In this document: in pieces, positions 46,194 to 57,026 of the stretch
Layout: each line of letters starts with the position of its first letter
Numbering within the stretch: position 1 is the stretch's first letter
NCBI GenBank assembly: GCA_011033025.1
Contig: WFMF01000011.1
Span: forward strand, 372,001 to 436,000
Length of the DNA: 64,000 nucleotides
Reading direction: 5' to 3'
DNA from: Beroe forskalii
Lineage: Eukaryota > Ctenophora > Nuda > Beroida > Beroidae
Position numbers and translations under genes: made by a program
The notes under the pieces: generated by a model
What the model was told of the DNA's origin: nothing
Seen by the model: the letters and a program-made list of their open reading frames with translations, nothing else
Databases searched by the model: none

Positions 46194-48035
46194 GGTTCGT
46201 GTTTGGCGCCAATCTGTCCGACAGAGTCGTCACGCCCAAGAAGGGAGAGGAGACTGAGGCTAAAGAGGAGGAGGAGAAGACAGAGGAGGATAAGGAGGAG
46301 AGTCAGGAGGAGGCAGCATCCTCAAAAACATCATCCTCAAAAACATCGCTGAAAGAAATAGAGGTGAGATTGAACAGAGCCGAAATGAGGAATAAGGGTT
46401 TGAAATAGGGCTGCTACTCAGTCAATCTACTACCAGTATCCAATGCCGAATGCTGGTGACAAGTAAATTCTTGTTCTCCCCCTCACTCCTACAATTTCAG
46501 GTGTCAACAGGTGAGGAGGGTGAGAAGGTGGTGATGCAGGTGGCTTGTAAACTCTACCAGTTCTGTCCCCTCACTAAGAACTGGATCGACAGAGGAGCAG
46601 GGAACCTGAAACTGAATGAGAAGGAGACTGAGGAGGCCGTGACGTCACGCATCGTCTTCAGATCTAAAGCTGTCATGAAGGTACAGTTTGATATGTATAT
46701 TGAAATGAGCGATAATACACACTCCAGATCTCTGTATTTGCTGCTGATGTCAAATCACTTTAATCCAGTACACTACTTCCAGTTCTAATAATCACTCGTT
46801 ATAAACCTCTTGACATGTTTACCTCTCCATAACTCCAATTCCCTACACCCTCACCACTGATACCCCCTCCTCTCACCTCTTGCTCCTCACCCCCTCACAC
46901 CGCAGGTGATGCTGAACTCTAAGATATTCGCGAGTATGATCATTAACCTCACCTCCCCTCACCTTACTTCCCCTCACCTCACCCCTCACCTCTAATTCCT
47001 CACCCCCTCACCCTGCAGGTGATGTTGAACTCTAAGATTTTCGCGAGTATGATCATTAACCGAGCTAACCTCACCCCCTCCCCCTCCCGGCTCCCCTCAC
47101 CTAACCCCCCTCACCTCACCCCTCACCTCACCTCACCCCTCACCTCTAATTTCTAGCCCCCTCACCCTGAAGGTGATGCTGAACTCTAAGATATTCGCGA
47201 GTATGATCATTAACCGAGCTAACCTCACCCCCTCCCGGCTCCCCTCACCTAACCCCCCTCACCTCTTACTCCTCACCCCCTCAACCTGAAGGTGATGCTG
47301 AACTCTAAGATATTCGCGAGTATGATCATTAACCGAGCTAACCTCACCACTATTCGGATATCTGGAGTTGATCTGCACGATGAGAAGTTTGTTACTTACC
47401 TCCTGAGGTGCTCCAGGAACGAATGTGACAAGTGAGTGGTCCATTTCTTTTTAGTTGAAACTCCTTTAGTCCTACAATTTGCGAAGTGACTTCCCTCCTT
47501 ACTTTGTCTTTATTTCTTATTGAATTGGCTTACACTCTTAAAATATTGAGTAAGACAGCCCAACACTCTCGAATTTTGGCACGCTCTTCCAACTCTTAAA
47601 ATTTTGACTCCGTCTTCTAACATGAGAATGCTTTGCCAACTCACCTAAAACCTTGACAAGTTGCACACAGCTCTACTGAAGAGAAGGGAAATGGCACGGC
47701 AATACCAGGAGGAGCAGGGAGAAGTGAAGACTAAACCTCCCTGCTCTACTACTCCTGGTAAACCCTCCTCCTCATCTCTAGCAGGGGCTAAATCCACCCC
47801 AGGCGCCAAGAAGTCTACTGCTCCTTCAGCAACACCCCCTGAGGGTGAAGAGACAGGGAAAGGAGATAAGAGTGAAGGGAAGGAGGACAAGGAAGAGAAT
47901 AGTGCAGCTGAGAGCGAGGAAAGTCCGTCTAAGTCGGAGGCAGGCAAGGAGAGTAAGTCAGAGTGTGGGGATATAGCTAACGGAGCGAAGAGTAAAAGCA
48001 GCACATCAAATGAGGAATGTTCTGCAATCCCATGA
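46194..48035 (+). CDS. RANBP3: Ran-binding protein 3 (RANBP3), 3' exons
   Basis: Four exons: 46194-46363, 46501-46680, 47292-47431 and 47661-48035 (stop TGA). Exon 1 has GFVFGANLSDRVVTPKK, the FG-type motif before the Ran-binding domain, and an acidic tail. Exons 2-3 encode the RanBD (MQVACKLYQF, NWIDRGAGNLKLNE, SRIVFRSKAVMK, then VMLNSKIFASMIINRANLTT and IRISGVDLHDEKFVTYLLR). The last exon is a Ser/Glu/Lys-rich tail as in vertebrate RANBP3. The protein is a nuclear cofactor of the exportin CRM1. GT-AG junctions fit except exon 3/4, where one G seems missing (ACAA|GTGAGT against TTGACAAG|TTG). The first nucleotides of exon 3 are repeated upstream. N-terminal exons are not found in the window. 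Confidence 0.85.
46906..47348 (+). repeat. Tandem partial copies of RANBP3 exon 3 with its acceptor
   Basis: The exon start GTGATGCTGAACTCTAAGAT with the CT-rich tract before it occurs four times, at about 46906, 47019, 47173 and 47292. Only the last runs on into full exon 3; the others end after ATTAACC or GAGCTAACCTCACC and re-enter CT-rich sequence. Copies 1 and 2 have CGCAG and TGCAG acceptors; copies 3 and 4 have TGAAG. Confidence 0.9.
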
Positions 48036-50057
48036 ACTGTTTCGCCATGTCTTACAGCAGAGTGCCATTTCCTCGAAAATATAGCCTCAAATCTTACATA
48101 TCCTCAGATCATAATCCTCATTACATAACGCAAAGAACAGTTTTTCCGCTATAATATTTGTAAAAACGGGTTGGATTTACCAACAACGCAGCGAAGTCGA
48201 AAGGAATTAATGCTAAATGCTAGGAAATGTTTTGTTTGTATTGTGCGTACGCTAAAACACCGACATGGATTATTTAGGATGGAGTTAAAACTAAATGCTC
48301 ACTCATTCCAATTTAAAAATGCGCAATGAATCACAGAATATTTGAAGCACTATTTGATGCTGATTTCAGATTGATATCGTGTCGAAGTGGGTCCAAAATC
48401 TGGCATCAATTAAACCGCGGTTTTCTTATAATTTCACGCCACTCCATGTTTCAATTTTATCTTCGTTTTTAAATTTTAATATTTTATCACTGTTCACGTT
48501 ATTGAAATGATGGCTGAATAACAGTTAAGATATTTGTTAACTGGATTTAACACGGTCTGTACATGTTTATGCGAATATCGTCTTCAGCCACTATAAATCC
48601 AGCGAATGTTTTGTGACGAACTAAGCAACGGTTAATATGTCTATTGACTGTGATAGTGGAGTATTTTCCAAATTATGAAGACTTCATCTTAATATGCAGT
48701 AGTCTTTTTGTATCAGAACGTTGAAATGACCTGCGTGTACTCACTAGTCAAAAGCAAATTGTCAAAAAGAGGGCAAACGGGCCAGTGTGCAACCAGTTTA
48801 ATTCCTTTTGCAAAACTGTCCCATCTGACATCTTATTCAGTGAGCTGCATAATAATTGCAGTTCTGTTCTTGAATGAGATGTCATTCCTATCAACGTGGC
48901 TCTTTCTACGTCCCCACTCCTGTCAACGTCCTTTAATTTGACGCGGCACTTTTAATATAATTTCCCACGGTTTCTTCCTAATTTCTACAAAATCTGTAAA
49001 AAAACGCGCGTGCGCGGACTAAACTAGTTGCCGCGCGTTACGTTCAAGACGCCAGCGAAATTTTGTATTCGTGGATCTGGCCACGTCAGCAGATTTTGCA
49101 TCATCACCTCAATCGTGCAGTGAATCCACGTTGCAATGTGATTAATGGGAGCATTTGGGGGTGTATTCCAACCTGCAAACCAATTAAGGTCTGCAATACT
49201 GTGATTTGTCACTGTATGGGAGAAGGGAGCCCGGCTTATCACCTAAACTTGAATTTTAGCAACAAAATTATCAACTAATCGGCTTGCTTAAACATTTTAC
49301 TTTAATTTTTCCTAATATTATTATTTTCCTAATATTATTATTTCGTTAAATCTGTAGGAAGGGCGAGAGTTGGGCCCGTGATACGTGTATAAGCCTACAT
49401 ATGCTGTTTCTCAAGTAACATAACTACAGATCAGCTAGGCCTTTGACTGGTTATATTGAAAAGTAACCCTCACACAAAATAGAGCCATATTTCATCTAGA
49501 AGAATTTATCATAAAACAGAAGTCCATGGATTTATCAATTTGAGAAGATACAGATTTGGTGAACTAAGAGAAAACCAAATTCTTCACATTGCATGAAAAT
49601 AAACAAAAATGATTTACACAGAATTCCATAATAAAAAAGTATAAAATAAAGTAGTCAAATCTTATTATGTAAACAACCTTAGTAAATTGAGACGCTTTCG
49701 ATCAAAATACAATCAAAAAGAGGTTTTTGAATGTTATATCTATTTACATAACAATATAACTGACAAGTGTATCGCTTGATAAAAATAATTTAGTTTTTGG
49801 TTGTTTTAACCTCTGTATTATTATAAATACCCCGTTCTGGTAAAAATGATAAAATATCTTATAAAAATTAGTAGCAGTATCAAGTCATCTTCATACTCAC
49901 TTAACTAATTCACTACTTAGAATCCTTGGCCTTTGAGGACCATGGAAATCTGGCAACAAACAGAATCCCACTAAATTATCCTTCCCAAATTGTTCCTTCT
50001 GAGACAATACAAAATCCACTCAGAGTTTAAAAACAAATAACTTCAAAACGTAGTAGG
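48036..50057. other. Gene-free region after RANBP3
   Basis: AT-rich with no convincing ORF. CCTAATATTATTATTTT is doubled near 49310. A CpG-rich patch (ACGCGCGTGCGCGGAC) is near 49005. Confidence 0.4.
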
Positions 50058-50064
50058 AAAGGAG

Positions 50065-51223
50065 AAGTTCACATATTACGTAATCAATTTTTGGGCATTT
50101 TTTACCCCCCTCCCCCCCCTCCGTAATCAAACGTAATCATGGCCAAACCCCCCCTCTTTTTCGGAAAATATTACGTAATCATTGCCCAACCCCCCCCCCC
50201 CCTCCTTCAGTTTTTTTGACGTCACCAAAAACTGTAATAACTGACAAAAAATTAGAACAGTATTGTGTGTTTCAATTCAATCATCAACATCATCGACCTG
50301 AAGATGACATTCAAAAGTTCAAAGCTTTTTAGTTTTTCCTATGGAAATCTCGCCTACGACAACTCCTCTGACAATGAGATGGACACCTCCTCCTCTTCCT
50401 CTGTTCCTCCAAGGCATCCTCATCTGCTCATCATCCTCCTTTACCTCCAACAGATCATCCTCCTCCTCTACACCTGAGGCTCCCAGTTCCACTAAAGAGC
50501 CAGAAATCAACGTCTTGGTCCCACCTCAACCTCCTTCAAAAACCGATGGAACCAAAGTTCAGTATCCGTGTCCTGCTCATCTGCCGACAGAACCCAAGAT
50601 CCAGATCAGCCCTAGCCCCTAAGTGCCAGATCAGAGTCTGGCAACTTCTGAGACAACTGCAGCTTCCTATACTTTCATCAAAAAGATTGATTCCTGGATA
50701 ATGGAGCTGCGGATGTACGCCAAGACCTGCTCTGGCATCAACTCTAGAGCTCTAGGGAAAGAATGGCCTCCGAACCTCTGATCAAGCACAGAGCAGCAAA
50801 CCTTAAATACTAAGAGGCACTGAAGTGATTTGGAAGAGTTCAAGGAATGGAGTACATCCCTTCTTTATGGGAAGCACTAAAGGAACTATACATTCTGAAC
50901 CATATTGAGTTAGAGTAGATCATGTTTTAAACATAATTATGAAATTTTGACAATTTTTCTGCAAATGGTTAATTTTTGCTAATAAAAATTCAGAAATCCT
51001 TTAAAATTTTCATAAAAAATTCTTCAAATTTTGATGAAAATTCTTTAAATTTTAATGAAAATTCGTGAAATTTTCATAAAAATCCTTGAAATTTTCATGA
51101 AAATTCAGATATTTTGATTACGTAATCATTGGCCAAACCCCCCCTCCCCCCTCGTAATCAAACGTAATCATTTGGAAACCCCCTCCCCCCCCTCGGCTGA
51201 TTACGTAATATGTGAACGATCCC
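50065..51223. mobile_element. MITE K2, hAT-like
   Basis: TTCACATATTACGTAATCA on the left is mirrored by TGATTACGTAATATGTGAAC on the right. AAAGGAG flanks both ends (50058-50064 and 51224-51230). CCCCCCTCC tracts with CGTAATCAAACGTAATCA lie inside each end. The middle is unique, with a Ser/Pro-rich open stretch of about 93 codons (50341-50622) of no known family, and an AAATTTTCATGAAAATTC tandem at about 50990-51110. Confidence 0.7.
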
Positions 51224-51304
51224 AAAGGAGTGCCTGAAGACACACCCTCATGATAAAACCTAGAGTTCTGCTGACAAGGATATCTAATACAAGAATAGGA
51301 CCCT

Positions 51305-53886
51305 CTAAAGTTCGTCGTGTTTTCCCTTTTTAGGGCCGCTGAACTCATTCATATCCACAAACCCGTCCTCGTCTGTGTCCTCCAGTTTAAAGATCTCATC
51401 CACTACGTTGTTAATCTCACTCTGTCCTCGGAGCGTCACAGTGCGTCCTGAGATTTACATGGTTGTGGCACGATCACATAATTAGGGGGGATTATCAGAG
51501 TCAACCTATCGAATGCAATCTTTTTCTTAACATGATTCAGAGAAAAGCCCCATTTGATCTCGAGCTTGCCACTTGAAAACGAAAGGTATTCGAAATGGTG
51601 CACTCAAGAACATGATGAACATTTACCTGTTTCGAGAATGAACTCTGCCATCTCGTCCTTGCTGATCTTCTTGTCTTGGTTCTTATCTATCTTGGCGAAT
51701 ATGTTAGGGGGCGTCTTACCCTTCTGGATGTGGATCTGAAGCAGAGTAAATACTTAATTACAGTGAAACTTACAGCACTCGCGAAGCAGAGTTTGATAAG
51801 TGAGCTAAATTCACGAGTTGAAGCAGAGTGCAATTAGTGCAATAGTTGACCACTGGGGGAGTTAGATTATCAAATTGTACCACGCCACAACTGAGCAAAT
51901 AATTGGTGGACATGCCGAGGCTTTGACAGTCCTAATGTGAGTGTTAAATATTAGTACATTACTCAACAAATTTGAATAGTGCCGGCTTGGCCCGGTAACA
52001 TGACTTAAAACTTTGAATTGACTGAATTTCAGATACTGAAATAACTAGAAACACTCAGTACACGGAGTGTCGCCTCCACATTGCATGAACTGGAAGTTCC
52101 AACTCGGTAGGTGGCTCAGTTCCTTCCCCAGGTCAGTACAAAGTTTTGGGTCACGTGACCGAACCGGCACTTTTCAAATGCGCCTTGTTCAGTAAACTCA
52201 CCACTTCCACATCGTAGATAAGGTCTGCACCAGGGGGCACGTTCTTGTTGTCCCCGAGTTTACCGTACGCTAACAGGGCGGGAATGTGGAGCCTCCTCTT
52301 CTCACCCACACACATGCTCTGCAAACCTGAAGAGAAGGGGTTAGAGGCATCTAATTATACCATATATGGCATGATTGAGTGGGGTTGAAATACGCACGAT
52401 CCAACTACTGCCGTTCTCGGAGAAATCCTTATCACTGAGCTATTTTCATTGCACTAGTGTTGGACTTATCTGTCGTTACTATTGACATGACTATATAAGT
52501 GTTGGCCAGCTCATGATTGTCGACATACATTTCGATAGGGTGCCCTCGATGAGGACTACAGAAAAATATAAATGTCTGTAACGTTGCCCCACTGCACGGA
52601 AATCTTTAGTAAAAGGCGAAAGATTTATTCGTGATGCAGCGAGACCAGACTGCCTGCTCAGGCCTACATTAGCACTATGAAGGGAGGGTGGAAATATATC
52701 CTTGTGGTTGAAGAATGGATGAATTAATTATTCAATCAGATTGGATTTTGGATGTTTCTATTAAAAACTTATGTAGATAACGATAATTAACTCAAATATT
52801 ATGAAATTCGGTGTTAATAAATCTTTATAAGGAGAAAATAAATTCATATCTGAAAAATAAATTTTGTGTACGAATGTATTGTGACAGCTAAGTTACATGA
52901 AAATTCTAAAAGTTATTTGTCTTGAAAACCTCTCTCTCGAGTACTTTGAAGTTTGATCATGTAACCGTGCCTTACGTTACCTCTCTCAAGTATTGTATAG
53001 TTATCAATAATCATGCATCCGTCACGCGTTAGTTTTAACAAATTAACAGTTTGAGAACCGGACAGGAACTGAGAAGGTGAAGTCGAGTCAGTTGCGCTGG
53101 TCGAAAGATGACTACATACATAGCGTGAGTTTACCTAGTTTATGTTATAGTTTACCTCTCTCAAGTCCTTTGATCATGTAGCCATGTCCCAGTTTGAAGG
53201 AGGAAGGTTTCCCAGTATCGTGGGAACTCTCGAATCTGTCGAGGGAGTTGGCGAGGAAGCCGTGGAAATCTGCTGTTAACAAGTCCCCGTCTTCAGCTTT
53301 CTTAGAGCAGTCTTCACCTGAGGAGGAAAAGAGGTGTCAAATAGGAGGAAAAGAGGTGTCAAATAAGAGGAAATGTATTCAAGTATTCGGGAGATTAATA
53401 TTGTGGAGGAGATATCAGACAAATTTTATCCAGTTATAAAGTTATAAGAAGAAGTATACCTTAGGAGGTGTATTTATGTGGAGTAAAATTGTGGTGTTTA
53501 CAAATTTGGTTGGTTGTAATTTGGAGATCTTTTTAAAGTCATTACTCTAGTTAACATATGATTATGACGTCATTTTGAACTGTCATGGTGGGTAAAAATA
53601 TGGGGATTTTTCCGAAAAATCCCAAATTACAACCTTCATAAATACACCTCCTAAGGTACCTGGATGGCAGAAAATATTAATAATCAGTCAATAAATTGAA
53701 GATACTGTTATATCCCCGGATTCTGTAAGTCACCCAACAACACTCACCTCTCCTGAGCACATCCACCTTCACCCCCTGCATGTCATAGGAAAAGAGGACC
53801 TCCTCTGTCTCATTGTATTCATACACTTCGTTACAGATAACAGATACAAACAGCAACACACTGATATACAGTGTTGCACAAACCAT
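51305..53886 (-). CDS. FKBP14: FKBP14-like ER peptidyl-prolyl isomerase with EF-hands, 225 aa
   Basis: Five exons rebuild an intact frame: 53886-53748, 53317-53156, 52326-52202, 51735-51627 and 51447-51305 (678 nt). All junctions are GT-AG and phases agree (1, 1, 0, 1). Order: signal peptide (MVCATLYISVLLFVSVIC), FKBP domain (DGDLLTADFHGFLANS, GHGYMIKGLERGLQSMCVGE, KRRLHIPALLAYGK, DLIYDVEV), two EF-hands (D-K-N-Q-D-K-K-I-S-K-D-E and D-T-D-E-D-G-F-V-D-M-N-E), ending in HDEL, an ER-retention signal. Human FKBP14 has the same layout, 211 aa and the same HDEL. It folds proteins, collagen-type clients in vertebrates, in the ER lumen; enzyme activity here is inferred. FKBP7 is the close alternative. 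The ATG at 53886 is set by the signal peptide. Small repeats and a MITE lie in introns. Confidence 0.93.
52925..52998 (-). repeat. Partial copies of the FKBP exon 2 donor region in intron 2
   Basis: ACCTCTCTCGAGTACTTTGA...TTTGATCATGTAACCGTG (52928-52970) and TTACCTCTCTCAAGTATTG (52978-52996) resemble the true end of exon 2 at 53152-53190 (TTACCTCTCTCAAGTCCTTT, GATCATGTAGCCATG). They look like old tandem duplications of the splice-donor region. Confidence 0.5.
53458..53659. mobile_element. About 200-bp MITE in FKBP14 intron 1
   Basis: CCTTAGGAGGTGTATTTATG and CATAAATACACCTCCTAAGG are exact inverted ends, flanked by TA on both sides. The TA target suggests a Tc1/mariner-type element. Confidence 0.75.
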
Positions 53887-54112
53887 GGCCCTGGAGCACA
53901 GCAATACTTAAATCTTAATTAAGTTAATCGTTATTTAAACCACTTAAGTTAAGGGTACTCTAATCTTAAGTTCCACTGCACCATGATAAATTATTATGAC
54001 CTACAGTGCGTAATAAATCCGGATTTTGGCACTACTAGTGCCTATAGGGTTTTTGAACACATTGCAAAAACATGCCTGGAAGGTGCATAATGAAAAATTT
54101 CGAAGTTTATTG

Positions 54113-54188
54113 GGCTGTGATAGCTCAGAGGTAGAGCAACCGATGCAATATCGCAGAGGTTGTGGGTTCAAGTCCTGCTCCCGGCAAT
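54113..54188 (+). repeat. tRNA-like sequence (SINE head or tRNA pseudogene)
   Basis: D-arm GCTC-AGAGGTA-GAGC, T-arm GTGGG-TTCAAGT-CCTGC and a partly paired acceptor (GCTGTGA / TCCCGGC) are present. The anticodon stem pairs for only three bases (CGA/TCG) around TGCAATA. A and B boxes are intact. The weak anticodon stem argues for a tRNA-derived SINE. Confidence 0.55.
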
Positions 54189-54228
54189 GGCCCTTTGATT
54201 TTCGGATTGCTACGACACTACGTGCCTA

Positions 54229-54391
54229 AGGGATCGTTAACATATTACGTAATCAATTTTCGGCCGATTTTAACCCCCCTCCCCTCCCCCTCGTAATCAA
54301 GTTTACAGTAGTTGTATATGTTACAATAACATGTAACGTAATCATTTGGAAACACCCCCCTTGGCGATTACTTAATATGTGAACCATCCCT
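54229..54391. mobile_element. MITE K3
   Basis: AGGGATCGTTAACATATTACG and TTAATATGTGAACCATCCCT are inverted ends, with CGTAATCA words and C-rich and G-poor tracts as in K2. Only 163 bp. Confidence 0.7.
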
Positions 54392-54429
54392 AACTGGGCA
54401 TTACCACAGAAAGGCCCTATCACCCAAAA

Positions 54430-55511
54430 ACATTAATAGAAAGGGCAATTGGAAAGGGCTGGTAGAAAGGGCTTATAGAAAGGACTGATGGCAAGTAACA
54501 GTAGAAATGGCTGATTAGAAAGGACTGAGTAAAAGGACTGGGTAAACGGACTGAGTAAAAGGGCTGAGTAAAAGGGCTGAGTAAAAGGACTGGGTAAAAG
54601 GGCTGGGTAAAAGGGCTGAGTAAAAGGGCTGAGTAAAAGGGCTGAGTAAAAGGGCTGGGTAAAAGGGATGAGTAAAAGGGCTGAGTAAAAGGGCTGAGTA
54701 AAAGGGCTGGGTAAAAGGGCTGGGTAAAAGGACTGGGTAAAAGGGCTGGGTAAAAGGGCTGAGTAAAAGGGCCGGGTAAAAGAGATGAGTAAAAGGGCAG
54801 GGTAAAAGGGCAGGGTAAAAGGGCAGGGTAAAAGGGCTGAGTAGAAGGACTGAGTAGAAGGACTGAGTAAAAGGGCAGGGTAAAAGGGCTGAGTAAAAGG
54901 GCTGAGTAAAAGGGCTGAGTAAAAGGAATGATTAGAAAGGGCTGGGTAAAAGGGATGAGTAAAAGGGCTGAGTAAAAGGAATGATTAGAAAGGGCTGAGT
55001 AAAAGGACTGGGTAAAAGGGCTGAGTAAAAGGAATGATTAGAAAGGGCTGAGTAAAAGGGCTGAGTAGAAGGACTGAGTAAAAGGGCTGGGTAAAAGGGC
55101 TGGGTGAGAGGGCTGGGTAAAAGGACTGGGTAAAAGGGCTGGGTGAGAGGGCTGGGTAAAAGGACTGAGTAAAAGGGCTGAGTAAAAGGACTGGGTAAAA
55201 GGACTGGGTAAAAGGGCTGGGTAAAAGGGCTGGGTAAAAGGACTGGGTAAAAGGGCTGGGTAAAAGGGCTGAGTAAAAGGGCCGGGTAAAAGAGATGAGT
55301 AAAAGGGCAGGGTAAAAGGGCAGGGTAAAAGGGCAGGGTAAAAGGGCTGAGTAGAAGGACTGAGTAGAAGGACTGAGTAAAAGGGCAGGGTAAAAGGGCT
55401 GAGTAAAAGGGCTGAGTAAAAGGGCTGAGTAAAAGGAATGATTAGAAAGGGCTGGGTAAAAGGGATGAGTAAAAGGACTGAGTAAAAGGGCAGGGTAAAA
55501 GGGCAGGGTAT
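54430..55511. repeat. 13-bp minisatellite, GGGCTGAGTAAAA, about 80 copies
   Basis: Units vary as GGGCTGGGTAAAA, GGGCAGGGTAAAA, GGACTGAGTAGAA and GGAATGATTAGAA. A block of about 260 bp (about 54700-54965) recurs nearly unchanged 510 bp later (about 55210-55475). Open frames on the minus strand (Phe-Tyr-Pro-Ala-Leu) are artefacts. Confidence 0.9.
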
Positions 55512-55599
55512 TGTCCCATGACCTCCAGCAGAGCAACAGTCCACCAACTGCTGAGAGGTGGGGATTGTATAGTGTATATCATCATCCCATCATCATATG

Positions 55600-57004
55600 A
55601 TATACATTGCTGGGGGCCTACCTCCTAAAAAGCTCTCGCAATTTAAACACCCCGAAAACTGAGGTTGGTGTTTGACTGAGGATACCTGTGCACCGAACAT
55701 CTAGGTGTGACTCATTTTGATTTGGCTGTTCTTACATAGAATTTCTCAAGTTCTCAAGAAATCATGTCAAAGTTGGAGTCCAGAGTTGGAGAAAAGTCTT
55801 GCTGATTGATGTTTTTAAATGATTTATTCTTTAATTGTTGATACATAATTGACTATGTTTTCAGGATAATCATCTCTCAAGATGGAGTATGGGAGCATGA
55901 TGTATTTCATCATGTTAGTGATGCATGCCACTTCTCATTTTAAATGCAGCAAGATAAAGGATTACAAAACACTAGGATCCATCAACTGGGCCTATACTTC
56001 TCTTCACCAAGTGTGGTACTTAATTTCTTGATGTTTAAGGCCACTATTCAGTTCAACCAGGCAGGTGGTCACTCATGCCATTACACACTTTTTCGAGCCA
56101 AAGCCCCCCTAGATTTTTTCTAGGGGGGGGGCTTTTGAAAACTAAGGGGGCCTAAATTTTCATAAGCAAATTTTCACATTTAAAAGCCCCAATTTTGCAT
56201 ACAAACACAACTAAAATCATATTTTCTGTTTGTTTTGATTCTTAAAAGATGGATTTCAGGGAAAAACAGTTTATTTGAACTTGATTTTACACTTTATTTT
56301 GATGTTCAAATTTTTGAGGAAATCCTAGGTAGGGCCAAGGCCCCCCTAAGATTTTTCTAGGGGGGGGGGGGCTTTTCAAAACTAGGGGGGCGTGAAGTCC
56401 CATGTGGTCACTGCACTTGACAGTGCTATACCCTGGTGCTGGGGGAGTCAACCTCATAAAAAGCTCTCACAATTTAAACACCCCAAAAGCTAAGGTAGGT
56501 ATTGGACTGAGGATACCTGTGTTAAATGAAAACAGATGGTGAGCAATGAAACACAATTGGTAGTTGATAACAGGTAAAACCAATCTGAAATATAGATATA
56601 CTGTTATCAGAATCATATCAACTTATCAACAATAATATCAAGAGAAGTCTCGACATAAATCCCAGAATACAAGTATATAATAGAATACACCAATATAACA
56701 AATAGAATATAAAACTACTTAATAACTCACCACTGAAAGGTGGTGAATCACAACACTTCAGCACAAGGGATATATCACTATTTAAGCCATAACCTAAATT
56801 AGATATAACTGAGGTTAGGAGAGATCTAGAAACTATAAAGTATGATATTGAGATATAACAACCTGAGCACCAATCGTTTAAGTGTGACTCATTTGGATTT
56901 GGCTGTTCTTACATAGGATTTCTCAAGAAATCGTGTCAAACTTTGAGTCCAGTGTTGGAGAAAAGTCTTGCAGATAAATGTGTTTAAAATGATTTATTCT
57001 TTAA
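55600..57004. repeat. Duplicated segment; second copy split by a 344-bp insertion
   Basis: The segment at about 55610-55845 (AAAAAGCTCTCGCAATTTAA to AAATGATTTATTCTTTAA) recurs at about 56445-57004. In the second copy GGATACCTGTG is followed by 344 foreign bp (56522-56865) before GCACC resumes. Between the copies, GGCCCCCCTAAGATTTTTC-type lines with GGGGGGCTTTT recur at 56089-56160 and 56335-56397. Confidence 0.75.
56522..56865. mobile_element. 344-bp insertion of unknown type
   Basis: Defined by comparison with the empty copy at about 55690-55720. AT-rich; holds a small hairpin CTCACCACTGAAAGGTGGTG; no clear terminal repeats, tail or target duplication longer than 1-2 bp. Confidence 0.5.
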
Positions 57005-57026
57005 CTAGAAAGGCCCATTGGGCCTG
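57005..57026 (-). mobile_element. Helitron-like 3' end
   Basis: CTAGAAAGGCCCATTGGGCC reads on the minus strand as hairpin GGCCCAATGGGCC, then TTT and CTAG. Directly abuts the end of the duplicated segment. The body downstream is not defined. Confidence 0.4.

Noticed and set aside
47645..48004. Minus-strand ORF over the last RANBP3 exon
   Set aside because: Shadow of the Ser/Glu/Lys-rich tail; no splice or domain support.
50341..50622. Ser/Pro-rich ORF as a gene
   Set aside because: Inside MITE K2, no known domain, and the flanking sequence does not continue as coding.
54113..54188. Functional tRNA gene
   Set aside because: The anticodon stem holds only three pairs and the acceptor has a mismatch; a SINE head is more likely.
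54985..55547. Phe-Tyr-Pro-Ala-Leu repeat ORFs
   Set aside because: Translations of the 13-bp minisatellite.
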